Positions 1 through 8,049 of a stretch of 64,000 nt of DNA are shown here, one piece after another. The stretch is taken from NCBI GenBank assembly GCA_030550395.1, contig JAUQPL010000002.1:188792-252791 (forward strand), written 5' to 3'. The position numbers and the translations under genes were made by a program. Source of the DNA: Bacteroidota bacterium (GTDB lineage: Bacteria > Bacteroidota > Ignavibacteria > Kapaibacteriales > HRBIN21). How positions within the stretch are numbered: position 1 is the stretch's first letter; each line of letters starts with the position of its first letter. Under the pieces are notes generated by a model. The model saw nothing but the letters and a program-made list of their open reading frames with translations. It was not told where the DNA came from and ran no database searches.

Positions 1-432
1 TAGGGGGAGGGGGACAGGGGTGGCTCTGAGGAAGCGGATGACGGACTCGTAGATGGGGAAGCCAGGATTCGGATAAATGACTTCATCGCCTTCCTCAAGG
101 GTTGCCATCATGCCAAAGAAGATAATCGGCTTTGCCCCGGGTGTTATAACAACCTCTTTGCCTGAGTAGAGTTGAACTTTCCGGGTACGGTTGAAGTACT
201 CGGCGATAGCTTCCCGAACCTCCGGGAGTCCTGCTGACGGACCATAGTGGGTATAGCCTTCATCTAAAGCCCGTTTGGCTGCCTCGCGGATGTTTTCGGG
301 GGTATCAAAGTCCGGTTCTCCAATCTCTAGGTGAATAATGTGGCGTCCCTGGGCTTCTAATTGGCGTGCGCGGGCGAGGACCTCAAAGGCCGTCTCCGTT
401 CCTAAGCGGGCGATTCGGCTAGCAATGCGCAT
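1..432 (-). CDS. PLP-dependent aminotransferase, class I/II (C-terminus cut off by window edge)
   Basis: Reading the minus strand from ATG at 432 gives an open frame running off the window edge. It starts MRIASRIARLGTETAFEVL and contains LEIGEPDFDTPENI, GYTHYGPSAGLPEVREAIA, VVITPGAKPIIFF and DEVIYPNPGFPIYES. These are the N-terminal third of fold-type I aminotransferases of the aspartate aminotransferase group, covering the substrate-side GEPDF motif and the NPGFP motif near the cofactor. The PLP lysine would lie beyond the window. The start codon overlaps the tsaE stop as TGATG, so translation is probably coupled to tsaE and porX. The family is known to transaminate amino acids with 2-oxo acids; which amino acid cannot be told from this fragment. 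Confidence 0.85.
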   Translation of the reverse strand, partial: MRIASRIARLGTETAFEVLARARQLEAQGRHIIHLEIGEPDFDTPENIREAAKRALDEGYTHYGPSAGLPEVREAIAEYFNRTRKVQLYSGKEVVITPGAKPIIFFGMMATLEEGDEVIYPNPGFPIYESVIRFLRATPVPLPL

Positions 433-929
433 CAGTGCACCTTCTCAGGTTTGACGTGTGTGATGCGGATAATGCGAGCCGTTTCGGCATCGGGAGCGAA
501 ATCAATGAAGATGGCATAGTGCGGTAGGGAGAGGAGCTGGTCTGCATGTTCTGACCATTCCACCATCTTGATGGCGTCGGGGGTCATGACGCATTCAGCA
601 AAGCCAATGTCGTGGAGCTCTTTGGGGGATTTGATCCGGTAAAGGTCTACGTGGTACAGGACAACCTCTTCCCCATCGGGGAAAGTCCCGACATACTGGT
701 TGATAATGGTAAAGGTCGGGCTGCTGACGAGTTCTTCAACGTGGAAGTATTGGCAAATCCCACGGACAAACTCTGTCTTGCCAGCTCCTAAATCGCCGTA
801 GAGGGCAATGATGTCGCCGGGTTTGAGGCTTTGGGCGAAGGAGCGAGCAATCCGCAAGGTATCTTCCTCGCTTCGGGAGATATACTCTTCAACAGAGCCG
901 TTGGGAGCTGGAGTTACCATGGGAGGCAT
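432..929 (-). CDS. tsaE: tRNA threonylcarbamoyladenosine biosynthesis ATPase TsaE
   Basis: This 165-residue protein has the YjeE/TsaE signature. A Walker A loop GDLGAGKT lies at residues 45-52, followed by SSPTF (69-73), HVDLYR (93-98) and MVEWSE (122-127). TsaE is the P-loop ATPase that works with TsaB and TsaD to place the threonylcarbamoyl group on A37 of ANN-decoding tRNAs in the cytoplasm. About 15 residues precede the usual family start; an alternative ATG at 920 would trim three of them. The gene sits 42 bases downstream of porX and overlaps the next aminotransferase gene by TGATG, so the three look like one transcription unit. Family assignment is firm. Confidence 0.95.
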   Translation of the reverse strand: MPPMVTPAPNGSVEEYISRSEEDTLRIARSFAQSLKPGDIIALYGDLGAGKTEFVRGICQYFHVEELVSSPTFTIINQYVGTFPDGEEVVLYHVDLYRIKSPKELHDIGFAECVMTPDAIKMVEWSEHADQLLSLPHYAIFIDFAPDAETARIIRITHVKPEKVH

Positions 930-971
930 GGGCTACTTTGACACGACGCGAAAATACGGGGCATATCTTGG

Positions 972-2549
972 CTATGGGCGGGGCTCCAAGATTGCGACGG
1001 GAACGATCATCTCCTCCAGCGAGATTCCACCGTGCTGGAAGCTGTCTCGGTAGCGCTGGGCGTAGTAGTGGTAGTCGGTGGGGTAGACGAAGTAATAGTC
1101 CTCCTTGGCAATCAGCATGGTGGTGACGACGCTACTTCGGGGAAGCTGCCACTGCTGGGGATCGCGGAGCCGGACGACACCCCGGTCAGTTTCTGCGCGG
1201 ACATTGCGCCCTAGTTTGTACCGGAGGTTCGTAGTTGTTTCTCGGTCACCATAGGCTTTTAAGGGGCGCAAGCAGCGGATAGAACCGTGGTCCGTTGTGA
1301 TGATGATGATAGGTTTGGGGTCGGTAGTTGCCAGTGTTCGCAGGATGGAAAAAAGGTTGGAGTGCTGGAACCATGAACGTGTCAGCGCCCGGTAAGCAGC
1401 TTCATTGGGCACGATTTCGCGGAGAATGGGGACTTCCGAGCGGGAGTGCACGATCATGTCCACAGCGTTGACGACAATGGCAATAAGCCGGTGCCGGAGA
1501 TAGCGTCCGAGTTCCTGCTCTACTTTGCGTCCGAAAGCCGGGTCAATGATTTTGACATAGCTTATTCCTCCCGGAAGTTCTATCCGCCGACGCTGGAGAT
1601 AGGCTTCCAGGAGCTGCCGTTCGTATGCATTCTGGCTTTGCTCGTCATCGGTTTCGTTCCACCACTGGGGATAGTATTGGCGAATCTGGAGGGGAAACAA
1701 TCCAGCGAAGATGGCGTTCCGAGCATACATCGTTGCAGTCGGTAAGATTGAGCAGGCGTAATTGCGCTCAATGACATAGTAGGGATGGAGTAGCTCCTCT
1801 ATGGTAAGCCATTGGTCCAGCCGAAGGCAGTCAATGAGGATGAATACCAGCGGGCGTTCAGGGGACAGTCGCGGCAGAACGAAACGGTCTAAGACAAACG
1901 GGGAGAGGGTCGGGACATCGTCCCCGGTGGGGTTTTGAACCCAGTGCGCATAGGCATCTTCAATGAAGGTACCGAAAGCGGCATTGCATTCCCGCCATTG
2001 CGCTGCAAGGGTTTCCTGCAGCCCCAACTCTGGATGCTGTTCAATGTGCATACTCCAGGTAATCAGCTTCAAGTAGATGTCCAGCCAGTCGTACCAGGTC
2101 AGCGGCTCCTGAAGACGGCGGTTAATTGTGTAGAAGCCGTGGAGGTATTCCTGTGTCAGGCGCTGTCCCGTGATGCGCCGAGCCTCTACGAACTTCTTAC
2201 AAGCAGCCAGAATCTGTGTTGGATTGACGGGTTTGGTCAGATAATCATCAATCTTGCGCCCGATAGCTTCTTCCATGAGCGTTTCAGCTTCGTTTTTCGT
2301 GACCATAACTATGGGGATGTGCGGAGCGATCTCTTTGAGTACCTCCAGGGTTTCCAAGCCCGTCATGCCTATCATCATTTCGTCCAAGAAGATGAGATCG
2401 TACGAGCGCTGCTGTACGAGCTCAATGGCATCTTCGCCAGAGGTGGAAGTATCAACGGTATAGCCGTGTTGGCGGAGTAAAAGTAGATGCGGATGGAGGA
2501 GTTCAATTTCGTCGTCCACCCAAAGGATTGTACCACGGCAAGGTTGCAT
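972..2549 (-). CDS. porX: PorX-type response regulator with PglZ (alkaline phosphatase superfamily) domain
   Basis: This 525-residue protein has an N-terminal receiver domain (about 5-125) with the acidic pair D12-D13, phospho-acceptor D56 in LIFLDEMM and the conserved K of YLTKP. A linker is followed by a PglZ domain whose metal-site motifs include ILIDCLR (D240) and TTDHGS (D420-H421). The C-terminus carries the block around TTTNLRYKLGRN and FQHGGISLEEMIVPV that is typical of PorX. In Bacteroidota, PorX with the kinase PorY controls T9SS genes, and the PglZ domain is reported to have phosphodiesterase activity. I chose ATG 2549 because the receiver starts there; an upstream extension to 2636 lacks family similarity. 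It heads a unit with tsaE and an aminotransferase. No porY is visible next to it. Confidence 0.93.
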   Translation of the reverse strand: MQPCRGTILWVDDEIELLHPHLLLLRQHGYTVDTSTSGEDAIELVQQRSYDLIFLDEMMIGMTGLETLEVLKEIAPHIPIVMVTKNEAETLMEEAIGRKIDDYLTKPVNPTQILAACKKFVEARRITGQRLTQEYLHGFYTINRRLQEPLTWYDWLDIYLKLITWSMHIEQHPELGLQETLAAQWRECNAAFGTFIEDAYAHWVQNPTGDDVPTLSPFVLDRFVLPRLSPERPLVFILIDCLRLDQWLTIEELLHPYYVIERNYACSILPTATMYARNAIFAGLFPLQIRQYYPQWWNETDDEQSQNAYERQLLEAYLQRRRIELPGGISYVKIIDPAFGRKVEQELGRYLRHRLIAIVVNAVDMIVHSRSEVPILREIVPNEAAYRALTRSWFQHSNLFSILRTLATTDPKPIIIITTDHGSIRCLRPLKAYGDRETTTNLRYKLGRNVRAETDRGVVRLRDPQQWQLPRSSVVTTMLIAKEDYYFVYPTDYHYYAQRYRDSFQHGGISLEEMIVPVAILEPRP

Positions 2550-2651
2550 GGGGGCGACCCTTAAGAGGAAACCTGTCAAGCGAGAGCGGAGACGAATGAA
2601 AGTAGTTCCGATTACCGCAATTGTGGTGCCAACCACTAAGGGCGGATTTTG

Positions 2652-2659
2652 TAAGTTTG
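2652..2659 (+). promoter_or_regulatory. Bacteroidota-type -7 element (TAAGTTTG) upstream of nif3
   Basis: TAAGTTTG matches the Bacteroidota sigma-A -7 consensus TAnnTTTG exactly. It lies in the divergent gap between porX and nif3 and would start RNA at about 2665, leaving a leader of 12-22 bases before the GTG 2678 or ATG 2687 start. No convincing -33 TTTG is seen at the right distance. Confidence 0.45.
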
Positions 2660-2686
2660 TAATGCTTCAATGTCGTTGTGCGGCTC

Positions 2687-3559
2687 ATGGGCATAGCCCT
2701 TGCGGAGTTTGTGGAGCGGATTAACCAGGAATTTCCCCCAGACACAGCGATAGATGGTGACGTAACAGGGCTTCAAATCCAGGCAGGGCGCAGGGAAATC
2801 AGTGCGGTCCTGGTGTGCTTAGACGTTACGGACGACACCGTTATGGAGGCGGAGGCCGAGGGATACGATGCAATTGTCAGCTTTCATCCTCTTCTTTTCC
2901 ATCCTCTGCGGGCATTGACGGAGGAGGAGCGTGTTGGGCGCCTCTGTACATGGCTTATTCAGCGGCGGATAGCACTGTTTGCTTTGCACACGCGGGTGGA
3001 TACGCACCCCGATGGAACGAATGCCCGATTCGCTCGGGCAATGGGACTGCGGGTACGGGAGCCGCTGATTCGCAATCCGCGCTACCCTGGCTATGGTATG
3101 GGGGTGATTGCCGAAGCGGACTCTCCTATCGCCGCCGAGGAGCTTTTGAGGCAAGTACTTCAGCTTGTCAGGAAGCCTGTGCGCTACGTGCCTGGCGCGA
3201 GCTCTCAACTGCGCACAATTGCCATTGTGGGCGGAAGTGGAGCAAGCTTTGTCGAAGCAGCTATAGCCTGTGGAGTGGACGCCTTTGTTACCGGTGACAT
3301 CAAGTATCACACCTTTCACCAGGCCTATCGTCGCATTTGGCTTGTGGATGCTGGGCATGCGGAGACAGAACGCTTTGCTCCGGATGCACTTGCGGAAGGT
3401 TTGCGTCAGTGCCTTCCACCGGACATACGGATTGGGATCAGCCGGAAGTGGTGCACACCGATCCGCTGGTACGGGTCTTCTGAGGACGGTAGTTCCATAG
3501 TACATCCGCCATCTCATGAAGCACCAGATCGATTATCTGGCTCTGATCGCGGTCATTGA
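2687..3559 (+). CDS. Nif3-like dinuclear metal centre protein, probable frameshift near the 3' end
   Basis: This is a Nif3/YqfO/DUF34 family protein with two metal-binding blocks, SFHPLLFHPLRAL and LHTRVDTHPDGTN, plus the C-terminal VDAGHAETERF. The family binds two divalent metals; its cellular role is still debated (GTP cyclohydrolase-like or metal-related functions have been proposed). The frame continues past the expected end with an unrelated tail and overlaps the next gene by 44 bases. From about 3437 the alternative frame gives QPEVVHTDPLVRVF and stops at 3481-3483, which resembles the usual family ending with an (N/D)P motif and leaves a normal 32-base gap. One missing G in the GGG run at 3434-3436 would restore RIGDQPEVVHTDPLVRVF. 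A GTG at 2678 is an alternative start. Confidence 0.85.
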   Translation: MGIALAEFVERINQEFPPDTAIDGDVTGLQIQAGRREISAVLVCLDVTDDTVMEAEAEGYDAIVSFHPLLFHPLRALTEEERVGRLCTWLIQRRIALFALHTRVDTHPDGTNARFARAMGLRVREPLIRNPRYPGYGMGVIAEADSPIAAEELLRQVLQLVRKPVRYVPGASSQLRTIAIVGGSGASFVEAAIACGVDAFVTGDIKYHTFHQAYRRIWLVDAGHAETERFAPDALAEGLRQCLPPDIRIGISRKWCTPIRWYGSSEDGSSIVHPPSHEAPDRLSGSDRGH

Positions 3560-4253
3560 CCGGCGCTTGGACGAGCTCCACGAAGAAATAGGGGAGCTGC
3601 CTGAACAGCTCCGCCGTGCCCGGCAGGTATTGGAGCATCGCCAGGCGCTGGTTGAGGAAACCCGGGGTATCATTGCGGAGATTCGTTCCTTTCGTTCGCA
3701 GGCACATGTAACCATTCAGGAACTGCGGGACCGGGAGCAGCGCCTCTCGGAGCAGCAGTTCCGAGTGCGGAATAACCGGGAATTCGATGCCCTGACACGG
3801 GAAATCCAGACTGTTCGTGCTGAGCGTGAACGTGTAGAGCAGGAGCTGAGGAACTCTGCGCTCAAGTTGGAGAACCTGGAAGCTATCCTGCAGCGCCAGG
3901 AGGAGGAGTTGGAGCAGGCACAGCAGGAGGTTGCCGAGTTAGAGCATGCGCTCGAGCTGCTCAGTAGCAATCAAAGTGAAGACGTAATGCGGTTACAGGA
4001 ATGGCGGCAGCGCGTCGTTGAGCGGATTCGTCCTGAGCTCTTGGCTGAATATGAGCGAATCCGGACGTTTCACCGTGATGCCGTTGTTCCGGTCCGCCGT
4101 GAAAGTTGCTCGGGCTGCTATAGCCGGATTACTCCGCAGCGCTTGGTGGAGATCCGGATGCACCGTGACCGGGTTTTTCGCTGCGAGAATTGCGGGCGCA
4201 TCCTTTACCCTGGAGAGCAGTTGCCTGAACTGGAGGCAGAGGCTCTGACATGA
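3516..4253 (+). CDS. Coiled-coil protein with C-terminal C4-type zinc ribbon (CdsZ/CT398-like)
   Basis: This 245-residue protein is almost entirely a charged heptad-rich helical hairpin (about residues 5-180, rich in E, Q and R). It is followed by a zinc ribbon with CSGC and, about 22 residues later, CENCGRILYPGE. This is the architecture of the zf-RING_7 family, which is widespread and includes chlamydial CT398/CdsZ; members have been linked to secretion and sigma-54 interactions, but a general function is not established. It lies immediately upstream of rnhA with an ATGA overlap, so the two are translationally coupled. Naming the architecture is safe; naming a function is not. Confidence 0.85.
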   Translation: MKHQIDYLALIAVIDRRLDELHEEIGELPEQLRRARQVLEHRQALVEETRGIIAEIRSFRSQAHVTIQELRDREQRLSEQQFRVRNNREFDALTREIQTVRAERERVEQELRNSALKLENLEAILQRQEEELEQAQQEVAELEHALELLSSNQSEDVMRLQEWRQRVVERIRPELLAEYERIRTFHRDAVVPVRRESCSGCYSRITPQRLVEIRMHRDRVFRCENCGRILYPGEQLPELEAEALT

Positions 4254-4678
4254 GACTGGTGGTGTTCGTTGATGGAGCTGCCTCTGGCAATCCAGGACCA
4301 GCGGGCATCGGGGTTGTTATCACAACGGAAGACGGAGTGCCATTGGTCCAATGTGCTGAACCCATTGGACGAGCAACGAACAATGTGGCGGAGTATCGGG
4401 CTCTCTTACGAGCGGTGGAACTGCTTCAACACTGGGATAGTCCCATTGAGCAGATCACAATCCATAGCGACAGCCAATTATTGGTGCGTCAACTCCAGGG
4501 TGACTACCAGGTTCGGGCAAAACATTTGGCACCCCTTTGGGAGATGGTTCGTAGAGCGATTCAGCAGCTGGGGATTCCGGTTCGGGTAGAACACGTTTCG
4601 CGGGAGGCTAATCGCGCTGCAGATCGTCTGGCGCGCCTTGGGGCGCGCGTGGCGGCTCAGGGGGTGAGCCTGGAATAA
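4250..4678 (+). CDS. rnhA: Ribonuclease HI family protein
   Basis: This 142-residue RNase H fold protein has the four acidic catalytic residues in order: D8 (VFVDGAASGNPGPAG), E48 (NNVAEYRALL), D74 (IHSDSQLLV) and D125 (NRAADRLAR). The short form with GNPGPAGIG and no basic-protrusion handle resembles type 1 enzymes found in archaea and many bacteria. It would cut the RNA strand of RNA-DNA hybrids. It overlaps the preceding zinc-ribbon gene by ATGA and is followed 31 bases later by RNase P RNA. Confidence 0.9.
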   Translation: MRLVVFVDGAASGNPGPAGIGVVITTEDGVPLVQCAEPIGRATNNVAEYRALLRAVELLQHWDSPIEQITIHSDSQLLVRQLQGDYQVRAKHLAPLWEMVRRAIQQLGIPVRVEHVSREANRAADRLARLGARVAAQGVSLE

Positions 4679-4708
4679 GCTCCTCATTCGTCTTTTCTTC
4701 GGCAGGAT

Positions 4709-5147
4709 GCGGGGGATGCGGGCAGTCGCGGAGGACCCGAAAGGGCTTCCGAGGAAAGTCCGAACTCCGCAGAGCAGCGTGCCGGCTAACCGCCGGGCGG
4801 ACTCCCGGAAGGGAGGGCCGACGGAAAGTGCCACAGAAACCAGACCGCCAATCCGCTCGTGTGAGCCTGAGCTCGCACGAGGTCATGGAGGCAAGGGTGA
4901 AAGGGTGGGGTAAGAGCCCACCAGCACCTCGGGTAACCGGGGTGGCTTGGCAAACCCCACGCGGAGCAAGACCAAATAGGGATGGAGACCCTGCTGCAAG
5001 GGTAACGGGTGGCTCGCCCGTGCGGGTGCTGAAGCACCTCCTCCATCCGGGTAGGTCGCTGGAGGACATGGGAAACCATGTTCCCAGATACATGACTGCC
5101 TCCCCCAAGTTTGGGGCAGACAGAATTCGGCTTATAGCATCCCCCGC
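4709..5147 (+). ncRNA. rnpB: RNase P RNA (bacterial type A-like)
   Basis: The universally conserved GAGGAAAGTCCGAACTCC block starts at about 4752. It is followed by a conserved GGAAAGTGCCACAGAAA block near 4823 and the 3' landmark ACAGAATTCGGCTTATAG near 5119-5136. A terminal P1 helix can be drawn between 4709-4719 (GCGGGGGATGC) and 5137-5147 (GCATCCCCCGC), a perfect 11-bp match that fixes the ends. The length of about 439 nt is slightly above the usual 350-400. This RNA is the catalytic subunit that removes 5' leaders from pre-tRNA. The protein subunit gene rnpA is not in the window. Confidence 0.95.
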
Positions 5148-5220
5148 TTTTCCTGCCCCATCTCGGAGAGAGGAGAGGACCTACTAAATTCGCCCTTCGG
5201 GAAAACGGAGAACCGAGCTG

Positions 5221-5526
5221 ATGCAACTGCCCGAAGATCCATTGTTGCGAGAACTGCTGCCGGAGTTCCTCCAAGACTGGCACAGAGAAATGCCCCAAAT
5301 TCTCCAAGCTGCACAGAGCCATAATGATGCCGAGCTCTACCGCTTGGGACACACGTTGAAGGGGAGTAGTCTGCAGTTTGGCTTAACCGGTATCGCGGAG
5401 GTAGGGATCCAGCTTATGGAGTGTGCCCGCCATCGTCGGTGGGATGAGGTCCCATTGCTTTGCGAACGCTTGGCTGCAATGTTGCAGCAAATGCACCATA
5501 TGTTGAGAAGCACAGCTGGACAATGA
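5221..5526 (+). CDS. Orphan HPt (histidine phosphotransfer) domain protein
   Basis: This 101-residue all-alpha protein carries the HPt motif LGHTLKGSSLQFG, in which H44 would be the phospho-accepting histidine. The domain fills the whole protein, with no kinase or receiver attached, so it is a free phosphotransfer protein shuttling phosphate between a hybrid kinase and a response regulator. The window also holds PorX (receiver), a CHASE pseudokinase and a TPR histidine kinase, but no partner is encoded next to it. It follows rnpB and overlaps the next gene by ATGA at 5523. A TAAATTCG box at 5184-5191 may be a promoter, though no -33 element is seen. Confidence 0.85.
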   Translation: MQLPEDPLLRELLPEFLQDWHREMPQILQAAQSHNDAELYRLGHTLKGSSLQFGLTGIAEVGIQLMECARHRRWDEVPLLCERLAAMLQQMHHMLRSTAGQ

Positions 5527-6002
5527 TGAAGCAGATAGCACTTTTGCTCTTTGCAAGTGTGGAGATTTGGGCACAGCTTCGCATTGCTGTTCTTCCGTTC
5601 CGAAACATGGACGGCGACCTGCGCTATAACCTTTGGTGCTATCGCTTTGCCGATAGTGTTGCAGCGCTCCTCCAGCGAGCCGACACACTGCAGCAGCATT
5701 ACACGCTTGTCCCCCGGGATTCACTGGAGATGATCCTGGGAGAGCTAAACCTGGACCCCACCACTCCCCAGTACGACTCCGATATTTGGAAGGCAGCACA
5801 ATTGTTGGGGGCGGACAAGATTGTCACCGGTAACTTTAATCTGTTGCCGGGCAAGATTCTGGTCAATGCCTACGTGTACGACACTCGGACGAAGCGTGAA
5901 GAGGCGCAGGCTCGGAACCTCTACCGTTCGGAGGAGCGAGCTGACGAAATATCACACATGATTGTCGCTCGGTTACTTCCATACTTTCTCCATGAGCGTT
6001 GA
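5523..6002 (+). CDS. Small exported protein with CsgG/FlgO-like N-terminal strand (function unknown)
   Basis: The protein is about 159 residues, starting MMKQIALLLFASVEIWA followed by QLRIAVLPFRNMDG. This is a short signal peptide with likely cleavage after A17. The mature part has the pattern RIAVLPF..., KAAQLLGADKIVTGNF, ILVNAYVYDTRT, which resembles the periplasmic CsgG/FlgO/TolB-N type of fold. Such proteins act in outer-membrane assembly, but no precise function can be given. Two in-frame ATGs exist (5523 and 5526); the first overlaps the HPt stop as ATGA. Its end overlaps the rimM start by 11 bases, so it belongs to the same operon. Confidence 0.7.
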   Translation: MMKQIALLLFASVEIWAQLRIAVLPFRNMDGDLRYNLWCYRFADSVAALLQRADTLQQHYTLVPRDSLEMILGELNLDPTTPQYDSDIWKAAQLLGADKIVTGNFNLLPGKILVNAYVYDTRTKREEAQARNLYRSEERADEISHMIVARLLPYFLHER

Positions 6003-6588
6003 GGGGCTGCGGTACATCGGGACTCTCGTGCGTACCCATGGCCTTCGGGGAGGGCTTGTTTTGAGGGTGGCCCCGGATGTTACCCTCAAAACACTCCCCC
6101 AAGGCACGCAGGTCTACGTTGGCTACTCAGCGGCTTTTGCTCAGCCTTATGTGGTGCGTCGGTGCCAGCCTTTCCAGCGAGGATTTCTCGTAGAGTTTGA
6201 GCATGTAACAGCGCTCCGTCATGCCCAGCGCTTGCGGGAACAAGGTGTGTTTGTAGAAAGCAGTGTACTTGCTTCACAGACGATGGAGCAGACGTCGGAA
6301 GGTTACGCCGTAGAAGAGATTCTGGGCTGTACAGTATTGGAGGAAGCCACGGGACACCGCCTTGGAATAGTAGTGGATGTTTGGCTGCTTCCGGCAAACG
6401 ATGTGTGGGTTGTAGAAACAGAGACCGCATACGTTCCCCTGCCGGCTGTTGCTGAAGTCATCCGCCGAGTAGACGTTGAGCGGCGCTGTATCTGGGTGTC
6501 TCTCTTGCCAGGGCTTTTTGATATTGCTGAGCCGAAGCGTATCCATGGCACGAGCGAGGTCTTCAACGACGGAGTTGATGCGGATTGA
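5992..6588 (+). CDS. rimM: 16S rRNA processing protein RimM
   Basis: This 198-residue protein has the N-terminal RimM barrel motif LVRTHGLRGGLVLRV, and a C-terminal PRC-barrel segment YAVEEILGCTVLEEATGHRLGIVVDV ending LPGLFD. RimM binds ribosomal protein S19 in the 30S head and assists 16S rRNA maturation. I placed the start at ATG 5992, where family similarity begins, overlapping the preceding gene by 11 bases. It overlaps trmD by 11 bases, the classical rimM-trmD pair. The usual neighbours rpsP and rplS are absent. Confidence 0.95.
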   Translation: MSVEGLRYIGTLVRTHGLRGGLVLRVAPDVTLKTLPQGTQVYVGYSAAFAQPYVVRRCQPFQRGFLVEFEHVTALRHAQRLREQGVFVESSVLASQTMEQTSEGYAVEEILGCTVLEEATGHRLGIVVDVWLLPANDVWVVETETAYVPLPAVAEVIRRVDVERRCIWVSLLPGLFDIAEPKRIHGTSEVFNDGVDAD

Positions 6589-7294
6589 TGTGATTTCGGC
6601 AGTCCCTCAGATTCTAAGACCTGTCCTCAGGCAAAGCATCCTGGGACGGGCTCAGCGGAAGGGGATTGTCCGCATTGTTGTTCATGACTTGCATCACTAT
6701 GGGGTGGACCGTCACGGGCATATTGATGACGCTCCATATGGTGGCGGAGCAGGGATGGTGATCCGGTGTGAGCCGGTGTTTGCTTGTATTGAAAAACTCC
6801 AGGCCGAGCGGCACTACGACGAGGTTATTTACATGACAGCCGATGGTGAGCGCTTGACGCAATCGTTGGTCAATCAACTCACGCTCTGCCGGAATCTCAT
6901 CATCCTGGCGGGGCATTACAAGGGGGTGGATCAACGCATCCGAGATGTGCTCGTCACGCGGGAGATCTCTATTGGAGACTACGTGCTGACCGGAGGTGAA
7001 CTGCCTGCTTTAGTGCTCATTGATGCTATCGTCCGCCTCCTGCCGGGGGTGCTGAATGACCCGGAATCAGCCTTAGAGGATTCTTTCCAAGCCGGGCTGC
7101 TGGAGCCACCCGTGTATACTCGTCCAGCAGATTTTCGCGGGTATAAGGTGCCGGAAGTCCTGCTCAGTGGTAATCACGAGGCAATTCGCCAGTGGCGATA
7201 TGAGCAGGCTCTCCGAAAGACAAGAGAGCGCCGCCCTGACCTTTTAGCTGACGTTGAGCTGGAACCTAAAGGAGCTGTTCAGCAGACAAGGTAA
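6578..7294 (+). CDS. trmD: tRNA (guanine-N1-)-methyltransferase TrmD
   Basis: This 238-residue SPOUT methyltransferase makes m1G37 in tRNAs with G36 and so prevents +1 frameshifting. Diagnostic segments are DDAPYGGGAGMVIRCEP, LAGHYKGVDQRI and ISIGDYVLTGGELPALVLIDA, which form the trefoil-knot SAM site, and the C-terminal GYKVPEVLLSGNHEAIRQWR. The start at ATG 6578 gives the canonical MRIDVISAVPQIL and overlaps rimM by 11 bases. queC begins five bases after its TAA stop. Confidence 0.97.
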   Translation: MRIDVISAVPQILRPVLRQSILGRAQRKGIVRIVVHDLHHYGVDRHGHIDDAPYGGGAGMVIRCEPVFACIEKLQAERHYDEVIYMTADGERLTQSLVNQLTLCRNLIILAGHYKGVDQRIRDVLVTREISIGDYVLTGGELPALVLIDAIVRLLPGVLNDPESALEDSFQAGLLEPPVYTRPADFRGYKVPEVLLSGNHEAIRQWRYEQALRKTRERRPDLLADVELEPKGAVQQTR

Positions 7295-7298
7295 TGCC

Positions 7299-7994
7299 AT
7301 GCCAATGCCGACTAGGCTTGCTGTTGTGCTCATGAGTGGAGGAATGGATTCAACCGTTGCCGCTGCCCTTGTGCGGCAGATGGGGTATGAGATCGCGGGG
7401 CTGCATGTGAGTTATGGACATCGGACTGCTGAGCGCGAACGGCAAGCCTTTGAAGATATCTGCGCTGTGTGGGGGGTTACACGTCGCTTAGTTGTCTCCA
7501 TTGACCATCTCCGGCTCATTGGGGGCAGCGCTCTGACGGATCCAACAATCTCGGTGCCCGAGGGGCAGCTCCACCGCTTAGGGATTCCACCGACGTATGT
7601 CCCCTTCCGGAATGCAAATCTGTTGAGTATTGCCACAAGCTGGGCAGAGGTCTTGCAAGCGGAAGCGATTGCTATCGGAGCTGTAGAAGAAGATTCTAGC
7701 GGCTATCCTGATTGCCGAGAGGTCTTTTATGAGGCGTTTCAGCGAGTCATTGAAGTGGGAACCCGACCGGAGACGCATATCCAGCTTCTGACCCCGGTTC
7801 TTCACATGCGTAAGTCCGAAATCGTACGGGTAGGAACAGAGCTGAAGGTTCCTTTTGAGTTGACCTGGTCGTGTTACGTTCGTCAAGACCAGGCATGCGG
7901 GGAGTGTGACTCTTGTCTATTACGGTTGCGAGGGTTCAGAGAAGCAGGGGTTCCCGATCCCCTACCCTACGTCCGTCAGCCTATGTGGGTCTAA
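7299..7994 (+). CDS. queC: 7-cyano-7-deazaguanine synthase QueC
   Basis: This protein of about 231 residues converts 7-carboxy-7-deazaguanine to preQ0 in queuosine biosynthesis. It has the ATP-pyrophosphatase P-loop LMSGGMDST near the N-terminus, YVPFRNANLLSIA in the middle, and the C-terminal zinc site formed by the cysteines of SCYVRQDQACGECDSCLLR. ATG 7299 was chosen because it lies just after the trmD stop; an ATG at 7305 is equally possible. Other queuosine genes (queD, queE, queF, tgt) are not in the window. Confidence 0.95.
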   Translation: MPMPTRLAVVLMSGGMDSTVAAALVRQMGYEIAGLHVSYGHRTAERERQAFEDICAVWGVTRRLVVSIDHLRLIGGSALTDPTISVPEGQLHRLGIPPTYVPFRNANLLSIATSWAEVLQAEAIAIGAVEEDSSGYPDCREVFYEAFQRVIEVGTRPETHIQLLTPVLHMRKSEIVRVGTELKVPFELTWSCYVRQDQACGECDSCLLRLRGFREAGVPDPLPYVRQPMWV

Positions 7995-8049
7995 ATTTTC
8001 TCCTTTGTACGCCGATATTTACCGGCGGTAGTCCCCCTTTTAGCTACAG

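Noticed and set aside
2819-3517. 232-residue minus-strand open frame opposite nif3
   Set aside because: The plus strand encodes conserved Nif3 motifs throughout; the antisense product resembles no family.
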